Source: Desulfobaccales bacterium
GTDB taxonomy: Bacteria; Desulfobacterota; Desulfobaccia; Desulfobaccales; 0-14-0-80-60-11
Direction: 5' to 3'
Length of the DNA stretch: 64,000 nucleotides
Assembly: GCA_041648175.1 (NCBI GenBank)
Contig: JBAZPO010000002.1
Coordinates: 62,001-126,000 of the forward strand
Positions 34,599-41,691 of the stretch are shown here, piece by piece (position 1 is the stretch's first letter; each line of letters opens with the position of its first letter). The position numbers and the translations under genes are program-made. The notes beneath the pieces were generated by a model. That model saw only the letters and a program-made list of their open reading frames with translations, searched no databases and was not told the origin of the DNA.

Positions 34599-35402
34599 AT
34601 GCGGTTTGAAGATTTAGACGCTCAGACGCTGGACCAGATCGGAACGCCGGAAGACAACGACAAAGCCCGGGTGCTGGTCGAGAACCATCAGGTCGAGTAC
34701 GGGTATCGCTTACCTGATCGTCTGCGGGGATTGGTGATGGATGAGCAACCCTTCCGGGTTGAGGTCAGGATTGCCGATGACCAGCTCACCTATGTATGCG
34801 CCTGCCCCCAGGAAGAAGGGGGGGCGCTTTGCCCCCATGTGTTGGCCCTGCTGCGGGTCTGGACCCAGGAACCGGAGAAATTTCTTAACCAGACGGAGTT
34901 GAAAGAACGGTTAAAGAAGTACTCCAAGCGTGAACTATTGGATATTATTCTTGATCTGGCGGATCGAGTAGATGCTGCCCGGGCGATCCTGAAAGAAGAA
35001 GATCAAGGGCTGGATGATATCCTGGAGTCCATTGACCGGGTAATGGAAGAGGTGACTGGTGAAGCCGCCTCCCTGGCCGAGGCCGAAAACAAGTTGGGGC
35101 GTGCTCAAGCCAGGGCCGACCGTCTGGCCCAGAGCGGCCGCCTGGCCGAGGCCCGGTCCATATATTTCTATCTCCTGGACAACATCCTCAGCCTTGAGGA
35201 GAAGTTTAAGCAAGAGAATCTCTTCTCCCCTGATCTGAAACAGGAGCTGTTCGAGGAATACTGCCAGTTCATCCATGAGGATCGGCACCTGGAAAAGGAA
35301 CTAGTACAGCAGGAAATCGAACAATTAGAGTCTCGGGCCCCCGCTTCCCTGGGGGAAATGGATCTCTCGGAAGTCAAGCGGGAATTGGCGCTGCCGGGTT
35401 AA
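34599..35402 (+). CDS. SWIM zinc-finger and coiled-coil protein
   Basis: 267 residues from ATG 34599. A SWIM zinc finger lies near residues 60-85 (TYVCACPQEE ... CPHVLALL, pattern CxCx9CxH). A long charged helical region follows that is likely a coiled coil. SWIM domains bind DNA or proteins, but the specific role is unknown. AT-rich leader DNA upstream probably contains its own promoter. A terminator follows. Confidence 0.8.
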   Translation: MRFEDLDAQTLDQIGTPEDNDKARVLVENHQVEYGYRLPDRLRGLVMDEQPFRVEVRIADDQLTYVCACPQEEGGALCPHVLALLRVWTQEPEKFLNQTELKERLKKYSKRELLDIILDLADRVDAARAILKEEDQGLDDILESIDRVMEEVTGEAASLAEAENKLGRAQARADRLAQSGRLAEARSIYFYLLDNILSLEEKFKQENLFSPDLKQELFEEYCQFIHEDRHLEKELVQQEIEQLESRAPASLGEMDLSEVKRELALPG

Positions 35403-35440
35403 CCCCAGAACCTATTTCCAGGTTTATCGGACTGATCACT

Positions 35441-36679
35441 TCAAGACCCATCCCCCGACGGGGGGGTGGGTTTTTTGCTTTCTCCGATAACCGCCATGGG
35501 CGCCAGGGCTGGCGGGTTCAGGATGGTTTTCTGGTAGATGCGCAGCAGCGACAGGAGAAATGAGAGGATCAGGGGCCCCAGGATAAAGCCGATCATGCCG
35601 AAATAGGTCAGGCCCCCCAGGATGCTGAACAGAATGAAGATACTGGGAGTTTCGCTGCTGCCTTTTACCAGGATGGGCTTCAAGACATTGTCGATAACAC
35701 TCACCACTATGCCCCCCCAAAGGAGCAAGACCACGCCCTTGGCAATATGCCCGGTAGCCAGGAGATAGACCGCGGCAGGCCCCCAGATGATGGTGCTTCC
35801 CACCACCGGGATCACTGAAGCCGGGATCATCACCGTGCCCCAAAAGGCCGGCTGGGGCAGGCCGACGATCAGGAAGCCCACGCCTCCCAGGGTCCCTTGG
35901 ACGAAGGCCACGATCACCGTACCCCACAGGGTGGCCTTGATGGTGGCTTCGGTCTCCCGCAGGATTTCGTCGTTGTGGGTCGATTCCAACGGTGAAAGTT
36001 GCTTGATGGCCTCGATAAAGTCGTCGCCCTGCAAGAACATGAAGAAGGTGATGAAGAGCACCAGCAACAGGTCGAAAAAGAAAACCGAAAACCCCTTGAT
36101 CAAGCCAATGGAGTTGGTGTAGACGAAGGCGCTGGCATTGGTCACCACCGTGCGGACGATCTGGTCCAGCTTGATCTCGCCCGGCGGCAGGGGCAGGTTC
36201 AGGCGAACCAGGTAAAGTTTGAAGGCGTCGATTTTGGCGGAGATCCAGGCCCACAGTTGCCCGGTTTGCATGTCTTTAGTTACCTGGGCGGAAAACTCCA
36301 GGGCCTGCGTTGCGATGATGCTCATCAGGCTAAACAGTGGGACCAGGACGATCAGGAGCAGGATGAAGCAAGTGAGCGCCGAGGCTATACCCTTCCAGCC
36401 CCTCAAACACCGGGTCAGGGCGTGATAAAGCGGTTTAAAGGTAAAAAACATTACCAGGGCCATGAAGATGTTCAGGAGAAAAGGCTTGATGATGAGATAC
36501 GAAAAATAGAGGACCAGCAGGGTGATGACGCCGAAAAAGAGACGGGCGAACCGCGTGGGGAAGCCTTCCCGGTTCTCCAGGGGAGGGCAGGGGAGGCAGG
36601 GCACGGCCTGAACCGGCGGTGTCTGAGGAGCCGTGCCAGCGGGTGCTTGCTGGTTTGGATTGGCGCTGGGTTCTTCCAT
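35441..36679 (-). CDS. AI-2E family (PerM-like) transporter
   Basis: About 412 residues from ATG 36679. It has a proline-rich cytoplasmic N-terminus (about 1-35), then six to eight membrane segments in the AI-2E permease layout, with the central soluble loop and GGVGFLIVGLPQPAFWGTVM, PVVGSTIIWGPAAVYLLATG and GLTYFGMIGFILGPLILSFL motifs. Substrates of the family range from AI-2 to Na+/H+. The frame is open to GTG 36712, but that codon lies within a -10 promoter element, so the later start is preferred. The last 10 codons form one side of the terminator at 35446-35476. Confidence 0.88.
   Translation of the reverse strand: MEEPSANPNQQAPAGTAPQTPPVQAVPCLPCPPLENREGFPTRFARLFFGVITLLVLYFSYLIIKPFLLNIFMALVMFFTFKPLYHALTRCLRGWKGIASALTCFILLLIVLVPLFSLMSIIATQALEFSAQVTKDMQTGQLWAWISAKIDAFKLYLVRLNLPLPPGEIKLDQIVRTVVTNASAFVYTNSIGLIKGFSVFFFDLLLVLFITFFMFLQGDDFIEAIKQLSPLESTHNDEILRETEATIKATLWGTVIVAFVQGTLGGVGFLIVGLPQPAFWGTVMIPASVIPVVGSTIIWGPAAVYLLATGHIAKGVVLLLWGGIVVSVIDNVLKPILVKGSSETPSIFILFSILGGLTYFGMIGFILGPLILSFLLSLLRIYQKTILNPPALAPMAVIGESKKPTPPSGDGS
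35446..35476 (+). terminator. Rho-independent terminator after the SWIM gene
   Basis: Stem CCCATCCCCC/GGGGGGTGGG with a 4-base loop, followed by six T. It lies inside the 3' end of the convergent AI-2E gene, coding for its last residues (KPTPPSGDGS). Confidence 0.85.
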
Positions 36680-36709
36680 GGCTGACCGATCACTGGCGAA
36701 TTTTGCGGC

Positions 36710-36754
36710 CACTATACGTCAAACCTCACCGTTTGGAAAGGTTAAAAGGCGCAG
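36710..36754 (-). promoter_or_regulatory. Promoter-like repeat, copy 1, upstream of the AI-2E gene
   Basis: On the minus strand TTTCCA (36739-36734), 17 bases, TATAGT (36716-36711). The surrounding 45 bases are about 75% identical to 38416-38459, which precedes the next minus-strand gene in the same relation. It is a likely sigma-70 promoter; the conserved AAACGG after the -35 may be a regulator site. Confidence 0.6.
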
Positions 36755-36766
36755 AAACCAGGGCCG

Positions 36767-38383
36767 TTATTTGGAAGCGCTACGGTTGCGTGAATTCTGT
36801 GACAAGAGTTTCTTGGTTGACCACAACTCGACCGCTTCTTTCCCATCCGGGTGTGAGGCAAGCTCAGCCATTTGTCGCCGCAATTCCCGGGCAATGGTAT
36901 GACGGTACTCGGTATAGTGTTCCAACTCTACGCAGAGGCTGAGAAAAAAGGGGATACGCTCGGGAATCTTCCTGGCCGCGGCAAACAAGGTCTTCCAGAA
37001 TTGTTTGCGGGAAGGGTAGAGCACCCCCTGGCGAAAGAACATAGTGAGCAAGGCCCGCACTTCAAAGAGGCGAGGCAGAGAGAAGGGCTTTTTCACCTTC
37101 AAGGGTTCCATGTCCATGAAATGCTTGAGGCTCTGCTCGAGATAAAAGCCAGGCTCGTAGAGGCGTTCATAGAGATGGATGAATTCCTCGACAATCTCCT
37201 CTTGCGGGCGGGTGGGCACGAAGTTGAGGAGCCCCGTCTGGTTGGTGAGATTCTCGTAAGAATGAGACAGCAGGCGACCTTCCCGGTCCAGACGGTCCCA
37301 AAGCTCGGTTCCCGGCCCCGCCTGGAGCAGGGTAACGAACAACTTGGGGATGTGGGTGCGGATGGCGAAGTCCAATAAACGCTGGTCAGCGCCGGGTTTT
37401 TCCTGATCGAAGCCTATGATGCAGCCCGCGGTGATCTGGAGTCCCGCCCGGCTGATCTTAAGGCAGGCCTCACCCAAATCCACCGCGGCGTTTTGCATTT
37501 TGCCGGCCCCCACCAGGCTGTCCACGTCCGTGGTCTCGATTCCCAGAAAGACGCTGGTAAAGCCGGCCCTCACCATCAGGTCCAACAATTCCGAGTCAGC
37601 GGCCATATTAACCGAAGCCTGGGTGAAAAAATCGAGACGATGGCCGCGCTCCCCCATCCAGGGGATCAACTCTTTGAGGAGCCCTTTAGCCTTGACAGGG
37701 CTGCCGATGAAGTTGTCATCCACGAAGAAGACGTTCCCCCGCCAGCCCAGATCATCTATCACCTGTAACTCTTTAAGCACCTGCCGGGGAGTCTTGGTGC
37801 GCATCCGGCGTCCCAGCATCAGGGTGATGTCGCAGAAATCGCAGTTGAAAGGGCAGCCCCGGGAAAACTGCAGGGCCATATTCTGGTAGCTGTTCACGTC
37901 AACTAAGTCAAAACGGGGCACGGGGGACTGCTCAATGTCCGCATGGCCCACCGCGGTGATGACCTTGCCGGACTCGCGCCGCTCGAGGCTCTCCAGGAGT
38001 TGCGGCATGATCAGTTCCGCTTCTCCCTTCACCACCAGGTCGGCCCCCGCAGCCAGGGCGTCTTCAGGGAAATGGAAGGCCCAGGGGCCTCCTACCACCA
38101 CGGTCTTGCCCCGCCGTTTGCCTTCTTGAATAGTTTGAATGATGCCCTGATGTTGGACGATCATCCCGGAGACGCACAGCAGATCACACGCTTCCCAGTC
38201 AGCCGGGGATATCTCCTGAAAGGTCAGGTCCCGGAAAGCCAGGCGCCATTCCGGGGGGAGCAGGGCTGCCACGGTGAGCAGGCCCAAAGGGGGCATGAGG
38301 GCTTTTTTCCCCAGCATCTTCAGGACGCGGTTGAAGGACCAGAAGGTTTGGGGATACTTGGGACTTGCTAACAGAACGTTCAG
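36767..38383 (-). CDS. B12-binding radical SAM protein (DUF4070-type)
   Basis: About 538 residues. The N-terminal cobalamin-binding Rossmann-like domain (NVLLASPKYPQTFWSFNRVL ... PPLGLLTVAALLP) is followed by the radical SAM core with the cluster motif CPFNCDFCDI, then a DUF4070-like C-terminus. Substrate unknown; relatives modify lipids, hopanoids or peptides. Translation probably begins at CTG 38383, since AAGGA lies 8 bases upstream and relatives begin MNVLL. A frame to TTG 38428 would start inside the promoter. Confidence 0.85.
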   Translation of the reverse strand: MNVLLASPKYPQTFWSFNRVLKMLGKKALMPPLGLLTVAALLPPEWRLAFRDLTFQEISPADWEACDLLCVSGMIVQHQGIIQTIQEGKRRGKTVVVGGPWAFHFPEDALAAGADLVVKGEAELIMPQLLESLERRESGKVITAVGHADIEQSPVPRFDLVDVNSYQNMALQFSRGCPFNCDFCDITLMLGRRMRTKTPRQVLKELQVIDDLGWRGNVFFVDDNFIGSPVKAKGLLKELIPWMGERGHRLDFFTQASVNMAADSELLDLMVRAGFTSVFLGIETTDVDSLVGAGKMQNAAVDLGEACLKISRAGLQITAGCIIGFDQEKPGADQRLLDFAIRTHIPKLFVTLLQAGPGTELWDRLDREGRLLSHSYENLTNQTGLLNFVPTRPQEEIVEEFIHLYERLYEPGFYLEQSLKHFMDMEPLKVKKPFSLPRLFEVRALLTMFFRQGVLYPSRKQFWKTLFAAARKIPERIPFFLSLCVELEHYTEYRHTIARELRRQMAELASHPDGKEAVELWSTKKLLSQNSRNRSASK

Positions 38384-38415
38384 CGCTGGATTTCCTTGTA
38401 AGTGAGTATACCGGA

Positions 38416-38459
38416 CACTATACGGCAAAAATGGCCGTTTGGAAAGGCGAAAGGGGCAG
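38416..38459 (-). promoter_or_regulatory. Promoter-like repeat, copy 2, upstream of the radical SAM gene
   Basis: Minus-strand TTTCCA (38445-38440), 17-base spacer, TATAGT (38422-38417). It shares AAACGG and flanking GGCGAAAGG-like bases with 36710-36754. It predicts transcription starting near 38410, about 27 bases before the proposed start codon. Confidence 0.6.
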
Positions 38460-39206
38460 GAGATATTATCCTCCCCGCTTCAGGCCTTCATCGCCTCCAA
38501 GTATTTTTCACTCTTAAAATATCGCCTAACATAAAAAACCTATTGGTATCTGATACTTACTTAAAATTTTTTATGATCGTGTTTTATATAATAATATCAA
38601 TATGTTCTATATTTTCTCGATAATTTTACGCAACTTGCACCCTTGTAATGTTCCGGTTGGCTGGGTTTATGTGAAAAATGCGAGACAATAATGCGTAACA
38701 TATCGTTGATGCTACGTTATCTGCCGTTAACCTTCGCCTGGGGGGCGCCTGGTACCGCTCTGGGACCGCTTACTTGCGGTACGCAGCCGCCGGTGTGCCG
38801 CTGGCAGGGGGGCTGGTTCCGCCAGAGATGCTCGTGGTTGCAGGATGTTTCGCAGGGAGGCTGCCTTAGCGGCACGGGTCGCAAATAGCCGGCAGGTTGA
38901 TCTGATTAAGGGAGCCATAAGCAATCTCGCTTCATTCGTTCTGGTAACTTAGACGATGGTTTTGGCTAACTATAGGTCAGCTTGTGTGGAAATTGCCAGA
39001 AAGGGAAGGAGCCCTGACTCAGTTTCAAGATAGGAGATTCCGGGAATGGGAGGTTAGGGGAAACGGACCTCTGTCACCAGGTGAAAGGGCGATAAGGTGG
39101 CGAAGCAGAGCTTCGCCGGAAAGTTACGTTCCCAAGCTGGAGCTTGGGAACGAGAAGAAAATCTGGAGCTTGGGAACGAGGGTGAGGGAATTTCTCTTGT
39201 TTGAGG
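38460..39206. other. Gene-poor region before the toxin-antitoxin genes
   Basis: About 750 bases. 38500-38700 is AT-rich; 38730-38900 is GC-rich with many AGCGG/CCGCT words like those at 10085-10200. It also holds the family A repeats at 39127-39180. I see no reliable gene. Confidence 0.5.
39127..39180. repeat. Family A palindrome plus half copy
   Basis: CGTTCCCAAGCT-GG-AGCTTGGGAACG (39127-39152), followed by a second right half CTGGAGCTTGGGAACGAG (39163-39180). The half copy suggests a truncated or shuffled repeat. Confidence 0.85.
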
Positions 39207-39222
39207 TTAACATATATGTTAA
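39207..39222. promoter_or_regulatory. Palindromic operator before higBA
   Basis: Perfect 16-base palindrome TTAACATATATGTTAA ending 4 bases before the toxin start codon. It is placed to block the promoter or ribosome access, as expected for HigA autorepression. Confidence 0.65.
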
Positions 39223-39225
39223 TAT

Positions 39226-39564
39226 ATGCCCATGAACTGGGAGATTATCTATTACAACGAGGCCGTCAGGCTTTGGGTTGATAGCCTCCCGGTGGGCATT
39301 CGGGCCTACTATGCCAGGATAACCGGCGAGATGCGCCAACATGGCCCTAATTTAGGCATGCCTTACACCCGCGCCATGGGCGATGAATTGTTTGAAATCC
39401 GAGCCAAAGGCAAAGAGGGCATCGCCCGCATATTCTATTGCACGGTTTTGCAAGGCAAGATCATTATCCTGCATGGATTTGTGAAGAAGACGGACAAGAC
39501 GCCCAAGCGGGAACTGGCTACGGCCCGACGCCGGTTGAGAGAGGTCCAGGATGAAAACACATGA
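39226..39564 (+). CDS. HigB-type (RelE/Gp49-like) toxin
   Basis: 112 residues. The fold signatures YNEAVRLWVDSLPVGIRAYY, MPYTRAMGDELFEIRAKGKE and RIFYC ... ILHGFVKKTDKTPKRELATA are those of phage Gp49-like/HigB mRNA interferases that cleave ribosome-bound mRNA. The toxin gene precedes the antitoxin, the HigBA order, and overlaps it by 14 bases. An ATG at 39232 is an alternative start. Confidence 0.92.
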   Translation: MPMNWEIIYYNEAVRLWVDSLPVGIRAYYARITGEMRQHGPNLGMPYTRAMGDELFEIRAKGKEGIARIFYCTVLQGKIIILHGFVKKTDKTPKRELATARRRLREVQDENT

Positions 39565-39847
39565 AGATATGGTTACCGAGTGGATGGAAAACCCGGAATT
39601 CAAGGCGGAATATGACGCTTTGGAGGAAGAGTTTGCCGTATTCGATGCATTAATTGCCGCGCGCAAAGCAGCCGGCCTGTCCCAGTCCGAGGTGGCGAAA
39701 AGGATGGGAACCAAGACCCCGGCCATCGCCCGTATGGAATCTGCCGGAGGCAAGCATAAACCATCCCCCACCCTTAACACCCTGCGCCGCTACGCCAACG
39801 CGGTGGGATGCAAGTTGGAAATAAAGCTGCTGCGGCGAGACAGTTAA
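39551..39847 (+). CDS. HigA-type antitoxin (XRE helix-turn-helix)
   Basis: 98 residues. The HTH covers about 37-90 (AARKAAGLSQSEVAKRMGTK, PAIARMESAGG, TLNTLRRYANAVGCKLEI). It neutralises the toxin and probably represses the operon through the palindrome at 39207-39222. Confidence 0.92.
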   Translation: MKTHEDMVTEWMENPEFKAEYDALEEEFAVFDALIAARKAAGLSQSEVAKRMGTKTPAIARMESAGGKHKPSPTLNTLRRYANAVGCKLEIKLLRRDS

Positions 39848-39856
39848 GGCGGGCTT

Positions 39857-40111
39857 ATGAAGAATGAATATCATTCGGACCTGGAGCGCCTCAGGAAGAT
39901 GAAGGATGAGGAGATCGATTACTCCGACATTCCCGAACTGGATGAGGCCTTTTTTGAGAAGGCCGTGATCGTGCTGCCCCAACCCAAGGCTAGCGTGTGC
40001 ATCCGCCTGGACCAAGATGTGCTGGACTGGTTCAAGGCCCAGGGCAAAGGCTACCAGACCCGGATCAATGCCCTGCTCCGGGCCTACATGGAGGCGCACA
40101 TCAAGGGTTGA
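39857..40111 (+). CDS. BrnA-like antitoxin without a partner
   Basis: 84 residues. VCIRLDQDVLDWFKAQGKGY and QTRINALLRAYMEAH form the BrnA/ribbon-helix-helix motif. BrnA normally follows a brnT toxin gene, but none lies beside it; instead it follows HigBA by 9 bases. It may be a decayed BrnTA locus or a third member of the operon. Confidence 0.88.
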   Translation: MKNEYHSDLERLRKMKDEEIDYSDIPELDEAFFEKAVIVLPQPKASVCIRLDQDVLDWFKAQGKGYQTRINALLRAYMEAHIKG

Positions 40112-40136
40112 TGCTAATAGTCCATTAACTATATCC

Positions 40137-41273
40137 CTATTCTCTCTTAAGGCGGCGACTAAATAGGGTGATAACTCGTTCTATTTCTTTTTCAGGACTT
40201 CTAAGTTCTGCCATAGTTATTAATCGAGGCTTATCGAAAGCAGCAACGACATCATCAATCCGGTTGGCAAGAGAATAAGTATGCCCTGGTGGAGCCTGAG
40301 TAACAAGACTCCTATATCCAATACCGCACAGGCTAATATTGTAAAGCAGCCGGTCATAGCGTTGATATGGGTCCTTTGTGGCATAAAAACCATTGGAAAA
40401 TGAAAAACATTTCTTTAAAATAGCCTCAATGTCTTCATTATATATATAAAAAGAAGTATCCATATTGTCTGGGCGTCTTGGGATGCGTCCTGTTACATTT
40501 GCATCAATTATTATCGTACCACTTACTGCGATTTCCAAGCGGACTTCATCTAAACTATCCCGGCTTCGGTTCTGATATGGTTGGAGTATTATTACCTCGT
40601 TTACTCTCATCTCAGGGGCTTTAGGATGCTCGTATGAAAATAACCTTACTTGAGCTGAATGGCCTATAGTGTAAAGCTGCTCTATAAATTCTTGTGATCC
40701 AATAAAGACCGGATCGATGACTTCTCCCATACGCTCTGGCACCAAAATAAAACGCAAGAATGTTTCATCATGCAAATTAAATTCTTGACACTTTTTTAGG
40801 TTCTCTTGAATCATAGATAGCTCAACCTTTGAATGCTTATAATGAGGGATATATGTTTTCAGTGCATGCTCTACTGCGTTTTCCAATTCAGCTGGGGTTC
40901 TAAAAGTTGGACGAAGAACCCCACCGACATAATCAGATAAGATGGTAACGAAGCGTTGAGCTTCGTCATCCCTCTCAACGTCATGAATGAAAGCCAATAT
41001 CCGAAGCCTACGGCGAAGTGCTTCTTCGTATTCTTCTTCCACCACTAGCTTACCAGATGGCGCAGTCCAACCTCCTCGTTTACCTATGATAGCAATGAAA
41101 ATATCGGAACTTTCAACTCCATCAAGACAAGCATTTCTGGGCGAAACGGCAAGAGCGGGAAAGTCTTCGATTAGAATCGGCTGGGCTCCAGCGGCAATGA
41201 TCCCTTTTTTGGCTGCTTGCCGGAATTCTCTAAACCCTTCCATGACGGAGCTGACAAAAACCCGCGCAAGCAT
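40137..41273 (-). CDS. DUF4062 domain protein, candidate immunity sensor
   Basis: 378 residues. The N-terminal 130 are a DUF4062 domain: RVFVSSVMEGFREFR, PRNACLDGVESSDIFIAIIG, KRGGW and EEEYEEALRRRLRILAFIHD, a TIR/SIR2-like fold in which the SxxCxxxVxxSD pattern is typical. Residues 170-370 are an all-new region with beta-rich segments that I do not recognise. DUF4062 often forms the N-terminus of NTPase-type immunity proteins in bacteria; here no NTPase follows. The low-GC DNA, the toxin genes upstream and two microproteins alongside suggest an accessory or defence locus. The GTG/ATG start at 41273 is not supported by a strong ribosome site. Confidence 0.75.
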   Translation of the reverse strand: MLARVFVSSVMEGFREFRQAAKKGIIAAGAQPILIEDFPALAVSPRNACLDGVESSDIFIAIIGKRGGWTAPSGKLVVEEEYEEALRRRLRILAFIHDVERDDEAQRFVTILSDYVGGVLRPTFRTPAELENAVEHALKTYIPHYKHSKVELSMIQENLKKCQEFNLHDETFLRFILVPERMGEVIDPVFIGSQEFIEQLYTIGHSAQVRLFSYEHPKAPEMRVNEVIILQPYQNRSRDSLDEVRLEIAVSGTIIIDANVTGRIPRRPDNMDTSFYIYNEDIEAILKKCFSFSNGFYATKDPYQRYDRLLYNISLCGIGYRSLVTQAPPGHTYSLANRIDDVVAAFDKPRLITMAELRSPEKEIERVITLFSRRLKRE

Positions 41274-41286
41274 AAGTGCCTCTAAT

Positions 41287-41436
41287 TCAATCGTAAAGTC
41301 TTACATCTGTGCTGCCGCACCGCTCACATCGTGGCGATCCGAGTTGAATCCGTTCACGTTCTGCCTCTTCGCGGCTATAGGTTTTGATTTTCTGCTCATA
41401 GCCACATTGGTTGCATACCAGGGTCTTTGTTTTCAT
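41287..41436 (-). CDS. 49-aa zinc-ribbon microprotein
   Basis: Begins MKTKTLVCNQCGYEQKIKTY and has a second pair in RCERCGSTDVRLYD. The four cysteines in two CxxC knuckles form a zinc ribbon. GGAGGGG lies 4 bases before ATG 41436. It lies 13 bases upstream of the DUF4062 start on the same strand, so the two are probably co-transcribed. Too short for automatic calling, but the ribosome site and composition make it credible. Confidence 0.75.
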   Translation of the reverse strand: MKTKTLVCNQCGYEQKIKTYSREEAERERIQLGSPRCERCGSTDVRLYD

Positions 41437-41524
41437 TTTCCCCTCCAAAGCGCGCAGATCAACCTAAGTTTGACTGGCCTCCCCCCAAAATCTGCACCGG
41501 CAGGAGGCCGGAACGCTATTTTTG

Positions 41525-41665
41525 CTACTTTTTCTTTTTCTTATCTGATGCTTGGGTTAATGCACTGGCAGCTACAGACTTGACGTCCTTAGAACTTTTT
41601 TTACTTGCCAATAACTTCGAGGCTTTACTGGCAACCTTGGGGGAAGTTTTCTCATTTTTAGCCAT
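41525..41665 (-). CDS. 46-aa Lys/Ala/Ser-rich microprotein
   Basis: Starts MAKNEKTSPKVASKASKLLA and ends in a run of lysines. AAGGAG lies 9 bases before ATG 41665. Similar small basic proteins occur in many bacteria and phages without known function. It sits between nrdJ and the zinc-ribbon gene, in the same orientation as both. Confidence 0.75.
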   Translation of the reverse strand: MAKNEKTSPKVASKASKLLASKKSSKDVKSVAASALTQASDKKKKK

Positions 41666-41691
41666 TTGAAATCTCCTTCAAGAGTTATTCC

